In this document: piece after piece, positions 49,738 to 58,216 of the stretch | How the letters are laid out: each line of letters starts with the position of its first letter | How positions within the stretch are numbered: position 1 is the first letter of the stretch | From: JAGVSZ01 sp963747775 | GTDB taxonomy: Bacteria > Pseudomonadota > Gammaproteobacteria > Burkholderiales > SG8-39 | Assembly: GCA_963747775.1 (NCBI GenBank) | Contig: CAVVGT010000007.1 | Location: forward strand, 372,001-436,000 | Length of the DNA stretch: 64,000 nucleotides | Reading direction: 5' to 3' | Program-made: the position numbers and the translations under genes | The notes under the pieces: model-generated | The model's database searches: none | What the model was told of the DNA's origin: nothing | Seen by the model: only the letters and a program-made list of their open reading frames with translations

Positions 49738-50130
49738 TCAGGCGGGGAGGAAGTCGGGCGGTGCGCGCGAGCGATGGGCACGCGGCAGGGGTGAGGCGCG
49801 AGGCAGGACCGGCGCGAACGTCGGCCCTTCGCGGCACGCAAGTGCAATCGCGTATGCGTTCGCAGGCGCGGCGAGGAGCGACGCCATCGTCGCGGACGCA
49901 CATAGGTCACAAATGCCGCCGGCGCTCGTGGGCGACTGCGTCGGCTCGGGCGCGCCCGGAACGCGCGCGAGACCCGCGCTCGTGCAGACTTCTTCCAGCA
50001 TGCCGGCCGGCATGCCGGCCCACGCGGCCATGACGGCGTGCGAAACGGCGCCGACCTGCTGCGCGAGACTGGCGAGCAGCAGTAGCGCGAGCGCGAGGGG
50101 CGAACGGCCGATGGAGCGTAGCGAGCGCAT
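49738..50130 (-). CDS. DUF2946-family protein (copper locus)
   Basis: A 130-residue protein with an N-terminal hydrophobic segment (PLALALLLLASLAQQVGAVSH), and the family's GGICDLCASA motif with a Cys-x-x-Cys pair near residue 75 that suits metal binding. DUF2946 proteins are usually found beside TonB-dependent copper receptors and CopCD, in keeping with its neighbours here. The C-terminal tail (LPRAHRSRAPPDFLPA) is basic. Function not established. Confidence 0.8.
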   Translation of the reverse strand: MRSLRSIGRSPLALALLLLASLAQQVGAVSHAVMAAWAGMPAGMLEEVCTSAGLARVPGAPEPTQSPTSAGGICDLCASATMASLLAAPANAYAIALACREGPTFAPVLPRASPLPRAHRSRAPPDFLPA

Positions 50131-50203
50131 GGCGACGAGAGCGAATCCGGCGCGCTGCACTATAGCACCGGGCACGCGCGGTGCGCCGCCAGGGGCGTGC
50201 CTG

Positions 50204-51157
50204 CTAGTCGGCCTTGACCGCGGCCTTGCGCACGACTTCGCTCCAGCGCGCCTGTTCCTGCTTGATGAACGCAGCGAACTCGGCCGGCGTGGAGCCGACG
50301 GCGATCGCATCGTCGGCCGCGAAGCGCTCGGCCACGGCCGGGGTCTTGGCCGCCTTAGCGGCCTCGGCGGCGAGCCGCTTGACGATCGCGTCCGGCGTCT
50401 TCGCCGGCGCCATCAGGCCGTACCACTGCGTGGTCTCGAAGCCCGGGAAACCCTGCTCGGCGATCGTTGCGACTTCCGGAAGCGAATGAATGCGCTGCGG
50501 CGAGCCCACCGCGATTGCGCGCAGCTTGCCAGACTTGATGTGCGGCAGAAGCGGTGGCGTCCCGGCCGACGAGGAGTCGGTCCGGCCACCCAGTAGGTCG
50601 GTGAGCATCGGGCCGGTGCCCTTGTACGGGACGTGCACCACGTCGATGCCGGCGACGAGCTTCAGATACTCGTATGCAAGGTGCCCGGCGCTGCCGTTTC
50701 CGGCCGAGCCGTAGGTGAGCTCGCCGGGCTTCGCGCGTGCGCGCGCAATGAACTCCTTGAGGTCCTTCGCCGGCACGCTCGCATTGACGACGAAAATGTT
50801 GGGCACCTTCGCGAGCAGCGACACCGGGACGAAGTCCTTGTCGACGTCGAACGGCAGCTTCGCGAACATGTAGGGATTCACCGCCAGCGTGCCGATGTGG
50901 CCGATGATTAGCGTATAGCCATCGGGGTCGGCGCGCGCGACTTCCAGCATCGCGACGTTGCCGGCGCCGCCGGGCTTGTTGTCGACGATGATCTGCTGGC
51001 CGAGCTCCTTCGACATCTCCGCCGCCACGACGCGCGCGACGATCGACGAGCTGCCGCCCGGCGCGAACGGGACGACGAGCCGGATCGGCTTGGTCGGGTA
51101 TTGCGCGTACGCAGGAATCAGCACAGCGAGCGCGAGGACCGCCGCAAACCACCGCAT
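50204..51157 (-). CDS. Bug-family tripartite tricarboxylate receptor
   Basis: A 317-residue periplasmic receptor: signal peptide (RWFAAVLALAVLIPAYAQ), then YPTKPIRLVVPFAPGGSSS, GNVAMLEVARADPDGYTL and VHVPYKGTGPMLTDLLGG. GAAGGAGCTC gives a good ribosome site. It is the last of three co-directional genes after a DHDPS-family aldolase and an SDR, so its ligand is probably the substrate of that small pathway. No TctAB permease is in the window. Confidence 0.93.
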   Translation of the reverse strand: MRWFAAVLALAVLIPAYAQYPTKPIRLVVPFAPGGSSSIVARVVAAEMSKELGQQIIVDNKPGGAGNVAMLEVARADPDGYTLIIGHIGTLAVNPYMFAKLPFDVDKDFVPVSLLAKVPNIFVVNASVPAKDLKEFIARARAKPGELTYGSAGNGSAGHLAYEYLKLVAGIDVVHVPYKGTGPMLTDLLGGRTDSSSAGTPPLLPHIKSGKLRAIAVGSPQRIHSLPEVATIAEQGFPGFETTQWYGLMAPAKTPDAIVKRLAAEAAKAAKTPAVAERFAADDAIAVGSTPAEFAAFIKQEQARWSEVVRKAAVKAD

Positions 51158-51168
51158 GACGAGCTCCT

Positions 51169-51921
51169 TCAGAACTGGTACTTGCGCAACCCGCCGTCGA
51201 CCGGGATCACGGTCCCGGTGAGGTAGCGCGCCAGGGGCGAGCACAGGAAGCAGACGAGGTAGGCGATGTCCTCCGGCTGGCCGTACTCGCCGACGGGGAT
51301 CTCGTGTTCCGACTGCCACGCGCGGTACTCGGGCGCATAGTTGCGCAGGATCTGCTCGCTCAGGATGCGGCCGGGCGGAATCGAGTTCACGGTGATGCCG
51401 TGCTTCCCGACCTCGCGCGAGAGCCCTTTCGCCCACGAGTGCATCGCCGCCTTGGCGCAGAACGCGCCGTTCACGCCCTCGGGCTCGGACTTGCCGGTGA
51501 TGTTGACGATGCGCCCCCACCTGCCCTCGATCATCTGCGCGAGCAGGCGGTCGGTGAGCTGGCGCTGGCGCGTGAAGTTCAGCGTCAGCGCCTCCTGCCA
51601 CTGCTCTTCGGTCGCCTGCACCTTGAACGCCCGGCTGCCCCCGGCGTTGTTCACCAGGATCTGCACCGAACCCAGTCCCGCGAGCGCCGCCTCCGCGATC
51701 TTCCGCGGTGCGCCCTCCGGCATGAAGTCCTGCTCGATCACGACCGGGCGATGTCCGCCGCGGGCGACGATCTCGGCGGCGACCTCCTCCAACCGGTCGC
51801 GGCGCCGGGCGGTGAGGGCGAGGCGCGCGCCTTCCGCGCCGAGGGCATACGCGATGCCCCGGCCGATGCCGCTCGAGGCGCCGGTGACGAGCGCGGTCTT
51901 TCCAGCGAGAAGCAGCTCCAC
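51169..51921 (-). CDS. SDR-family oxidoreductase
   Basis: A 250-residue short-chain dehydrogenase. The cofactor loop is VTGASSGIGRGIAYAL, then ILVNNAGGSRAF. The catalytic region reads VNITGKSEPEGVNGAFCAKAAMHSW; the usual Tyr-x-x-x-Lys has become Phe-Cys-Ala-Lys, so the general-base Tyr is missing while Lys stays. GTG at 51921 is the start, five bases after the aldolase stop. It shares operon and style with the DHDPS-family gene and the Bug receptor. Activity may be altered; the family is otherwise clear. Confidence 0.87.
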   Translation of the reverse strand: MELLLAGKTALVTGASSGIGRGIAYALGAEGARLALTARRRDRLEEVAAEIVARGGHRPVVIEQDFMPEGAPRKIAEAALAGLGSVQILVNNAGGSRAFKVQATEEQWQEALTLNFTRQRQLTDRLLAQMIEGRWGRIVNITGKSEPEGVNGAFCAKAAMHSWAKGLSREVGKHGITVNSIPPGRILSEQILRNYAPEYRAWQSEHEIPVGEYGQPEDIAYLVCFLCSPLARYLTGTVIPVDGGLRKYQF

Positions 51922-51926
51922 GGTCG

Positions 51927-52865
51927 TCAGGCGACCTTGAGAGCGGGCGCGATCTTGAACCCGTACTTCTGGTCGAGCCCGAGCTCGCGCACGATGCGCA
52001 CGCCCTTCTCCAGCGCCTCGCCCTCGAGGCCGCGCAGCGGCCGGCGCAGATCGCCCGCGGGCAGGCCGAGCGCCTTCATCAATGACTTGACCGCGACCGG
52101 GTTGACCGCCGAGTAGGTGTAGTGGAGCAGCGGCAGGCAGCGGAGGTAGGTCTCCTTGAAGGCCTCCGCCTCCTTGTAGCTCGTCCAAGGCGTGGAAATG
52201 GTGGCCAGCTCCCCCGGCGCGATGTTGCCGGTCATGTTCGCGGTGCCGTGGCCGCCGAGCGACATCGTCGGGATGACGAGGCCGAGGTTCGGCGAGTCGC
52301 AGCACATGACCGACACCTCGGGCTTCGCGGCGAGGATCTGCGCAACCTGCCCGACGCGCGTCGTGGACTCCTTGTGCACGACGAAGTTCGGGTGTCTGAA
52401 GATACGGAGCAGTTGATCCCAGTGCAGGTCGGTCTTCACGCGCGGCGGGTTGTTGTAGATGCCGAGTGGCAGGTCGGTCGCGTCCGCCACGTCGAGGAAG
52501 AACTGCTCGCCGTCGGCCTCGGATGCGCAGATGTACGCGGGCGCGGCGAGGATCGCGCCGTCGGCACCGTTCGCCTGCGCGAACTTCACGTTCGCGATCG
52601 TGGCGTCGGTGTTGTTGCCGGTGCAGCCGTAGAAGAAGGCCATCCTCCTGCTTTTCATCTTCGCGGTCTCGACGATGACCTGCTTCTTCTCCTCCGGTGA
52701 AAGCATCGAGGTCTCGCCGGTGGAGCCCATGATCAGCACCGCGCGGGTGCCGTGGTCCTCCTGGAACTTGAGCAGCGTGCGGAATGCGCCGAAGTCCACC
52801 GCGCCGTCCTTGTTGAACGGCGTGATCAGCGCAACGAACGACCCTTCGATTCTCATCCTGGCCAT
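51927..52865 (-). CDS. Dihydrodipicolinate synthase-family aldolase/lyase
   Basis: A 312-residue class I aldolase-superfamily enzyme. It has GSTGETSMLSPEEKKQV in the N-terminal barrel, Tyr in LGIYNNPPRVK, and the Schiff-base Lys in NFVVHKESTTRVGQ. The N-terminal FVALITPFNKDGAVDF is typical. Biosynthetic DapA is unlikely because of the catabolic context (SDR plus Bug receptor); members in such settings act on sugar acids, 2-oxo acids or hydroxyproline derivatives. It starts the three-gene unit. Confidence 0.9.
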   Translation of the reverse strand: MARMRIEGSFVALITPFNKDGAVDFGAFRTLLKFQEDHGTRAVLIMGSTGETSMLSPEEKKQVIVETAKMKSRRMAFFYGCTGNNTDATIANVKFAQANGADGAILAAPAYICASEADGEQFFLDVADATDLPLGIYNNPPRVKTDLHWDQLLRIFRHPNFVVHKESTTRVGQVAQILAAKPEVSVMCCDSPNLGLVIPTMSLGGHGTANMTGNIAPGELATISTPWTSYKEAEAFKETYLRCLPLLHYTYSAVNPVAVKSLMKALGLPAGDLRRPLRGLEGEALEKGVRIVRELGLDQKYGFKIAPALKVA

Positions 52866-52910
52866 GCCGACTCCCGAAGTGCTGCAAGACGGTCGCCATT
52901 CTAGCCCGGC

Positions 52911-54020
52911 TCAGGCGCGCGCCCGCTCTTCCGCCCATACCTCGCGCCATGCGGCCGTAGAGAGGGCGCCGTGCTTGTGAAAGTAGACGAGGCGCGCCGC
53001 CACGCGCAGCGGCGTCGAGCCGAGTGCCAGGTCCCAAAATCGGTCTGGGACGCCGAGGTCATACGCGCCGCGCAACATCCGTTTCCATACCCACCGCGGC
53101 GTCGCGCCTCGGAGCGCGGCCCCGGGCTCCGGCCCGAAATACAGCAGGTGATCCGCGATCGCGTGCGCCGCCCGGCGCCCCGACTCGAGCGCGGTGTGGA
53201 TGCCGCCTGCGGTGAGCGGCGACACCAGCCCCGCGGCGTCGCCGACGAGCAGCACGCCTGGCGCGGCGAGCGGGCTCACCGCGCCGCCAACGGGGATCAG
53301 CCCGCCCCGCCGCTCGACGGTGCGCGCCGCTGAGAAATCGAAGAGCGGTGCGAGCTTTCTCAGAAACGCACCGAGGTCGGGGCGGAACGGCCGCCGGCAG
53401 GCGAGCCCGACCTGCGTGATTCCGCCGACGCCGGGCACGACCCAGCAGATGTAGCCCGGCGCGAGGCGCGAGTCGAGGAAGCAGTGCAGCCGGTCGGGGT
53501 CGACGCCGCGGACGTCCGTCATCTCCGCCTCAACGCCGAGCAGGAACTCCCGATTCGCGCCGAGGCCGAGCTGCGCGGCGACAGCGGAGCGCGGACCGTC
53601 CGCGCCGACGAGGAAGCGGGCGTCGAATCGGTAGCCGTCGAGCTGCCACGTCTCGCCTTCCCGGCGCGCGCCGAGAAACGGCGCCCCGCCGACGATGCGC
53701 ACGCCCGAGTGCTGCGCGCCGCGCGCGAACCAGCGCAAGAGCGCGGGCGTGTCGGTCGCGAGGAAGTAGTAGCCGGGGGAGTCGAGGTCGATCGCGCGCA
53801 GGCTCGGCGCGTACAGCCGCACGCCGGCGATGCGCCGCGAAAGCCGCGGCGGAATCGCCCACTCCTCGGCCGCCTCCTTGACCACTAGGCCGGTCGTATG
53901 GGTGCGGACGCCGATCGTCCGCCTGCGCTCGAGCACGCACACGCGCAGGCCGCGCAGCGCCGCCGTGCGCGCGCACGCGAGACCGGCGAAGCCGCCCCCG
54001 ACGATGGCGAGATCTTCCAT
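52911..54020 (-). CDS. FAD-dependent oxidoreductase, geranylgeranyl reductase family
   Basis: A 369-residue flavoprotein. The FAD fold begins at residue 5 (AIVGGGFAGLACARTAALRG) with ERR at the ribose site, and FLVGADGPRSAVA and LVGDAAGLVSPLTAGGIHTAL complete the group signature. The family reduces isoprenoid chains or hydroxylates/halogenates aromatic substrates; no pathway genes are near enough to choose. TGGAGGG precedes the ATG. It reads in the same direction as the cupin gene 92 bases upstream. Confidence 0.87.
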   Translation of the reverse strand: MEDLAIVGGGFAGLACARTAALRGLRVCVLERRRTIGVRTHTTGLVVKEAAEEWAIPPRLSRRIAGVRLYAPSLRAIDLDSPGYYFLATDTPALLRWFARGAQHSGVRIVGGAPFLGARREGETWQLDGYRFDARFLVGADGPRSAVAAQLGLGANREFLLGVEAEMTDVRGVDPDRLHCFLDSRLAPGYICWVVPGVGGITQVGLACRRPFRPDLGAFLRKLAPLFDFSAARTVERRGGLIPVGGAVSPLAAPGVLLVGDAAGLVSPLTAGGIHTALESGRRAAHAIADHLLYFGPEPGAALRGATPRWVWKRMLRGAYDLGVPDRFWDLALGSTPLRVAARLVYFHKHGALSTAAWREVWAEERARA

Positions 54021-54112
54021 GGCGCCCTCCAGATCGCGATGAGGACGACCATGCGCCGCCCGTCGGGCAGCGCGGGGGCGGAATCAGGGCGGCGCGATGG
54101 CGCCGGCGGGGC

Positions 54113-54487
54113 TCAGAAGAACTTGTTGGGCTTGAGGAAGAACCCGAGCACGAGGCAGCCCTCCGGCGCGCGCGCCACGTGCTTGCTCCCTTTCGGGCGC
54201 CAAACGTATTGACCGGCCGTCACCTCCCCCTCGTGGTCGACGAGCCGGCCCTCGAGCACCCAGCTCTGCTCGAGCTCGACGTGCTCGTGCATGGGCAACT
54301 CGGCGCCGGGCGCGAACCGCGTCAGGCTGGTCATGAGGCCCGTCTCCGGGTCCTCCATCAGGATCTTGATGTCCACGCCCCTGTACGGCGTCGGCTTCCA
54401 CGGCAGCTCGTCGACGTTCACGTACCGCGACGAGAGCGCGGCGAGCGCGGCGTGCTGCTTCTCCATTCCCGGTGTGCGTAGCACCAT
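54113..54487 (-). CDS. Cupin-domain protein (ChrR-like)
   Basis: A 124-residue single-cupin protein. The metal-binding motif is PMHEHVELEQSWVLEGRL with two His and a Glu, and the second motif is GQYVWRPKGSKHVARAPEG. It resembles the cupin half of ChrR-type anti-sigma proteins but has no zinc anti-sigma domain; it may be an acetylacetone-dioxygenase-like or sensor protein. GGAGAACGAG gives a good ribosome site for the ATG at 54487. It follows metC, separated by two hairpins. Confidence 0.85.
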   Translation of the reverse strand: MVLRTPGMEKQHAALAALSSRYVNVDELPWKPTPYRGVDIKILMEDPETGLMTSLTRFAPGAELPMHEHVELEQSWVLEGRLVDHEGEVTAGQYVWRPKGSKHVARAPEGCLVLGFFLKPNKFF

Positions 54488-54515
54488 CTCGTTCTCCTTC
54501 AGAGTTGTTACGGCA

Positions 54516-54575
54516 CGAGGGGCCACCGCCCCTCGAGCTCCCCAAAAACCAGGAGAAGTGCCGCCTGCGGCGGCA
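54516..54575 (-). terminator. Two hairpins between metC and the cupin gene
   Basis: In minus-strand order: TGCCGCC/GGCGGCA (54575-54559, 3-base loop) followed within 15 bases by GGTTTTTGG, then CGAGGGGC/GCCCCTCG (54535-54516, 4-base loop). The first, with its T run, may terminate metC; the second has no T run and sits just before the cupin ribosome site. Confidence 0.5.
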
Positions 54576-54584
54576 GTTCTCTTC

Positions 54585-55760
54585 CTAAACGTTCTCGCGC
54601 AAGCGCCGAAACCCCGCGTCGAGGTCGGCGAGCAGGTCGTCCGGGTTCTCGAGCCCGGCGTGGATGCGGAAGCAGGGACCCGCGTGCGGCCAGGTCGTGG
54701 CGCTGCGCGTGTCGCCGGGGCTCATCGGCATGATCAGGCTCTCGTAGCCGCCCCAGGAAGCGCCGATTCCGAACAGTGCGAGGCTGTCGATCAGTGCGGT
54801 GTAGGCGCGCCGCGCGAGCGGTTTCAACACCACGCCGAACAGGCCGCTCGCCCCGGAAAAGTCGCGCTTCCACAACGCATGGCCCGGGTCGGCCGGCAAC
54901 GCCGGGTGCAGGACGCGCTCGACCTCGGGCTGGCGGGCGATCCATTGGGCGAGTCGCACGCCGGTCTGCCCGTGGCGCTCGAGGCGGACCGCCAACGTCC
55001 GCAGCCCGCGACTGGCGAGGTTCGCGTCGTCCGGACCGACCGTCTGTCCGAGCTCGTAATGCGCGGCGCGCAGGCGCGCCGCCGCGCGCTCGTTCGCGGT
55101 GATCGTGCCGAGCATCGCGTCGGAGTGGCCGACGACGTACTTGGTCGCCGCCTGGATCGACAGGTCGACACCGTGTGCGAGGGGCTTGAAGTAGAGCGGC
55201 GTCGCCCAGGTGTTGTCCATCAGCACGGTGGCCCCGTGCGCCCGCGCCGCCGCGGCGATCGCCGGCACGTCCTGCACCTCGAAGCTCAGCGAGCCCGGCG
55301 ACTCGACGAGGACGGCACGCGTGTTGTCGCGCATCAGCGCGGCAACCCCCGCGCCGACCAACGGGTCGAAGAACGTCGTCTCGACGCCGAAGCGCGCCAG
55401 AAAGCGGACGGCGAACGTGCGGGTCGGGCCGTACACGTTGTCGGTGATCAGCACGTGGTCACCGGCCTGCACCCCGCTCAGCAGGCCGACCGCGCAGGCC
55501 GCGAGCCCGGACGGGACGAGCACGGTGCAGGCGCCGCCCTCCAGCTCCCGGATCGCCTCCTCGAGCGCTTGGGTCGTGGGAGTCCCGATGCGCCCGTAAT
55601 AGGTGCCCGGCACGCCCCGCGCCCGGTCGGTCTTCTTCCGGTCCCACTCCTCGAGCGACTGCGAGAGGATCGTGGAGGCATGGAACACGGGCGGGTTGAC
55701 CGCGCCCTCGAAGCGCTCCGGGTGCCGCCCGGAGTGGATCACCTTGGTGTCGTCGTGCAC
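54585..55760 (-). CDS. metC: Cystathionine beta-lyase (PLP enzyme)
   Basis: A 391-residue PLP enzyme of the Cys/Met metabolism family. MetC cleaves cystathionine to homocysteine, pyruvate and ammonia. Seen: HPERFEGAVNPPVFHASTI, YGRIGTPTTQALEEAI, the internal DNTWATPLYFKPLAHG, and the Schiff-base Lys in SIQAATKYVVGHSD. Family-wide it is hard to separate from cystathionine gamma-synthase or methionine gamma-lyase; the RIGTPTTQALEEAI and WGGYESLIMP segments favour MetC. No other sulfur amino acid genes are adjacent. Confidence 0.9.
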   Translation of the reverse strand: MHDDTKVIHSGRHPERFEGAVNPPVFHASTILSQSLEEWDRKKTDRARGVPGTYYGRIGTPTTQALEEAIRELEGGACTVLVPSGLAACAVGLLSGVQAGDHVLITDNVYGPTRTFAVRFLARFGVETTFFDPLVGAGVAALMRDNTRAVLVESPGSLSFEVQDVPAIAAAARAHGATVLMDNTWATPLYFKPLAHGVDLSIQAATKYVVGHSDAMLGTITANERAAARLRAAHYELGQTVGPDDANLASRGLRTLAVRLERHGQTGVRLAQWIARQPEVERVLHPALPADPGHALWKRDFSGASGLFGVVLKPLARRAYTALIDSLALFGIGASWGGYESLIMPMSPGDTRSATTWPHAGPCFRIHAGLENPDDLLADLDAGFRRLRENV

Positions 55761-55885
55761 GCCGCCCGCTCCCTGTTTCGCAAGTCCCGAGGGGGCATTC
55801 TAAATAGGTGGGGGCTTCGGGTCCGGGAACTTGTCCGGCGCGTTGGCGATCCCCATATGGGAGTCCAAACCTCGAGGAAATCGCC

Positions 55886-56152
55886 ATGCAGAGCAAGCAA
55901 CCGATCATCCACCGCGCCCCGGTCGTCGACCTGCCCGTGCGCGGATGCCAGTATCACGCCGGCGAGAAGGGCGAGGACGGTTTCCTCGTCGCCTGCGGCA
56001 AGCCGGTGAAAGAAGGCTACAGCTATTGCCCGGAGCACCACCGGCGCGTCTACCAGCGCACGACGACAATGCGCGAGGCACGCGTGGTGACCGAGGTCGC
56101 CCCCGAGCCGACCGAGGTCGCGCTGCCGGAGTTCGAGCGCGAAGCGGCCTGA
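55886..56152 (+). CDS. Small zinc-site protein like the GcrA C-terminus
   Basis: An 88-residue protein. It carries LPVRGCQYHAGEKGEDGFLV, ACGKPVKEGYSYCPEHH and RRVY: a Cys-x(n)-Cys-x(n)-Cys-x-x-His pattern that matches the C-terminal cluster of GcrA-family regulators (C-x-Y/P-G ... CG ... YC-x-x-H). The N-terminal DNA-binding half of GcrA is absent. The tail is acidic with Pro-Thr-Glu. A proper GAGGAAA ribosome site and a strong terminator directly after the stop show it is an independent gene. Role unknown; zinc binding is inferred. Confidence 0.75.
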   Translation: MQSKQPIIHRAPVVDLPVRGCQYHAGEKGEDGFLVACGKPVKEGYSYCPEHHRRVYQRTTTMREARVVTEVAPEPTEVALPEFEREAA

Positions 56153-56176
56153 GCGCGGAGGTCCGCGCGACCACGG

Positions 56177-56203
56177 GGCGCCCGCGGGCGCCTCTTTTCT
56201 TTT
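56177..56203 (+). terminator. Intrinsic terminator after the GcrA-tail-like gene
   Basis: GGCGCCC pairs with GGGCGCC around a two-base loop (56177-56192) and is followed by TCTTTTCTTTT. Strong GC stem plus T tract, 24 bases after the stop codon. Confidence 0.85.
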
Positions 56204-56287
56204 CTGCCGCCGCGGGGAGAATGCGGCCTTTCGGGTGCATCCGCGACGCTCGCGAACGTGCGGCGCGTGGGCATCCGGGGAGGCGAC

Positions 56288-57250
56288 ATGAATGCACCTC
56301 GATTCCTCGTGGCGGCGGTCGCGCTCCTGCTCGCGTGCGGCGCCGGCGCGCAGTACCCCGACCGTCCGATCCGGTTCATCGTGCCGCAGGCGCCGGGCAG
56401 CGCCACCGACACGGTCGCTCGCATTCTCGCCCCTGAGATGGCGAAGCAGCTGGGCCAGCAGGTGATCGTCGACAACCGCCCGGGCGGCGCGCTCACGATC
56501 GGCATCGACCTGGTGGCGAAGGCGGCCCCCGACGGCTACACGATCGGCATGGGGCCCATCGGCGCGATGGCCATTACCCGTCACATGGTCGCGAAACTGC
56601 CGTACGACATCGAGCGCGACCTGCAGCCGATCGCTCTCGTGACGCGCGGGCACCTGCTGCTCGCGGCGTCCCCCTCGCTGCCCGTTACCTCGGTGCAGGA
56701 ACTGATCGACTACGCCAAGAAGCACCCCGGAAAGCTTTCGAACGCGTCCTCCAGCAATGGCTCGCCGGGACACGTCGGCGGCGAGCTGTTCAAGTACATG
56801 GCCGGCGTCGAGATCGTGCACGTCCCTTACAAGGGCGGCGCGATGGCGATCAACGACCTGATCGGCGGACAGGTGCAGGTGATGTGGGAAAGCCTGAACT
56901 CGATCGCCCCGCACGCGCGCTCGGGCAAGGTGCGCCCGCTCGCGGTGAGCGGTGCGCGCCGCTCGCCGGGGTTCCCCGACCTTCCGACCATCGCGGAGGC
57001 GGGCGTGCCTGGCTACGAGGCCGGAACCTGGACGGGCGTGATCGGCCCTGCGGGGTTACCGCGGCCGATCGTGGATCGGCTGAACGCCGCGGTGAACGCC
57101 GCGATCCGCTCGCCGGTGTTCGTCGACCGATTCGCGATCATCGGCGACGAGCCGGCGGGCGGCACGCCCGAGGATTTCGGCGACCTGATCCGGCGCGATT
57201 CCGCCAAGTGGGCGGAGGTCGTGAAACGCTCGGGCGCGAAGATCGATTGA
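56288..57250 (+). CDS. Bug-family tripartite tricarboxylate receptor
   Basis: A 320-residue periplasmic receptor with signal peptide (FLVAAVALLLACGAGAQ), YPDRPIRFIVPQAPGSATD, IGIDLVAKAAPDGYTIG and VHVPYKGGAMAINDLIGGQ. GGGGAGGCG precedes the ATG at 56288. A Cys in the signal (LLACGAG) stands where a lipobox could be, but the usual AQ cleavage follows. It stands alone, without permease or enzyme partners, as is common for the large Bug families of Burkholderiales. Confidence 0.93.
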   Translation: MNAPRFLVAAVALLLACGAGAQYPDRPIRFIVPQAPGSATDTVARILAPEMAKQLGQQVIVDNRPGGALTIGIDLVAKAAPDGYTIGMGPIGAMAITRHMVAKLPYDIERDLQPIALVTRGHLLLAASPSLPVTSVQELIDYAKKHPGKLSNASSSNGSPGHVGGELFKYMAGVEIVHVPYKGGAMAINDLIGGQVQVMWESLNSIAPHARSGKVRPLAVSGARRSPGFPDLPTIAEAGVPGYEAGTWTGVIGPAGLPRPIVDRLNAAVNAAIRSPVFVDRFAIIGDEPAGGTPEDFGDLIRRDSAKWAEVVKRSGAKID

Positions 57251-57271
57251 CGCCCGCGCCCGGCGCAGCCG

Positions 57272-57691
57272 TCAGTTCGCCGGCAGGCCTGGTGGGAACA
57301 GCTCGTCCAGGAGCGGCATGAGCGCCTCGCTCAAGTGCCCCTTGCCGATCACCGCGTCTGCTCTGGCGGCCACCGCCGAGTCGCGATACGAGCTGTCGTC
57401 GTCGTCGAGCAGCGCGACGATCTTCGGTGGTGCCGGGCGCAGGCGCATGAGCCTGCAGGATGCCTCGGCCTCGGGTCGCGGCAGGCTCCAGTCGACGAGC
57501 ACGAGCGCCGGCGCCAGCTGCGCGGTCTTGCTGACCGCCTCCACGGGAGATCCGGCCGACCCGACCACCTCGACGGCCGGCTCCGTCGCGAGGAACTGCA
57601 GCAGTGCGTGCAGCAGCCGTTGGTTCTCTTCGACGACCAGGATCCGCGTGCGCCCGAGAACGGGGTCGGGCTGCTTGGGGCGGCTGTTCAT
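57272..57691 (-). CDS. Single-domain response regulator receiver
   Basis: A 139-residue receiver-only protein. The acidic pair is Glu21-Glu22 in VVEENQRLL, the phospho-acceptor is Asp67 in LVLVDWSLP, and the conserved Lys is in VIGKGHLSE. Asp-Asp replaced by Glu-Glu is tolerated in several receivers. No output domain; it must act through a partner, perhaps in motility since flgN is the next gene upstream. It converges with the Bug gene. Confidence 0.82.
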   Translation of the reverse strand: MNSRPKQPDPVLGRTRILVVEENQRLLHALLQFLATEPAVEVVGSAGSPVEAVSKTAQLAPALVLVDWSLPRPEAEASCRLMRLRPAPPKIVALLDDDDSSYRDSAVAARADAVIGKGHLSEALMPLLDELFPPGLPAN

Positions 57692-57774
57692 TTGAGCTGT
57701 AACCCCTCCGCCGCGCCGGCCCCGCTCGATCGGGAAAACCCCGGGGTCGGCGCTGGGCGGCCCTGATTCACCGG

Positions 57775-58209
57775 CTAGAGCCCGAAGCGGGCCATTCCGG
57801 CCGACTGCGGCACCGGGCCGCCGAGCGCCGCCAGACGGGCGCGGAGCAGCGTGCCGTTCTCCTCGTTCAGATCGCGGAGGTCGGCGAGCGCATCGGCCAC
57901 CCGCTTCCAGGCGACCGTGAGGCGGCGTCCGCGGCTGCCCGCCGAAAGCGCGCAGGCGGCGAGGCCGCTCGCGTCGGCGGTGAAGCCCTGCCGGGCGAGG
58001 TACGCCGAGCGCTGCGACGTGTACAGCTCGAGCGCGTGCAGCTGAACGAGCTTTTCGGCCGAGATCGCGTCGAGACGAGCGATGTCTCCGGCCACGAGGG
58101 TGCGGTGCTCTTCCTCCGCGAGAGCGAGCATCTGCTTCAGGTGCACGAGCTCGAGCTCGAATTCGCGGACGAGCGCGGCGAACGGGTCGGCAGTGTCGCG
58201 CAAGTTCAT
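57775..58209 (-). CDS. flgN: Flagellar export chaperone FlgN
   Basis: A 144-residue helical protein. FlgN is the type III chaperone for the hook-junction proteins FlgK and FlgL. The sequence is mostly alpha-helical with LLAL-type heptads (FELELVHLKQMLALAEEEHRT), the LEL-x-x-QRSAYLARQGF centre and LRDLNEENGTLLRARLAAL near the C-terminus, the FlgN signature region. The usual flgM partner is not upstream; a short unidentified frame lies there instead. No other flagellar gene is visible, so this is the edge of a flagellar group or a split-off gene. Confidence 0.78.
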   Translation of the reverse strand: MNLRDTADPFAALVREFELELVHLKQMLALAEEEHRTLVAGDIARLDAISAEKLVQLHALELYTSQRSAYLARQGFTADASGLAACALSAGSRGRRLTVAWKRVADALADLRDLNEENGTLLRARLAALGGPVPQSAGMARFGL

Positions 58210-58216
58210 CGGCGGC

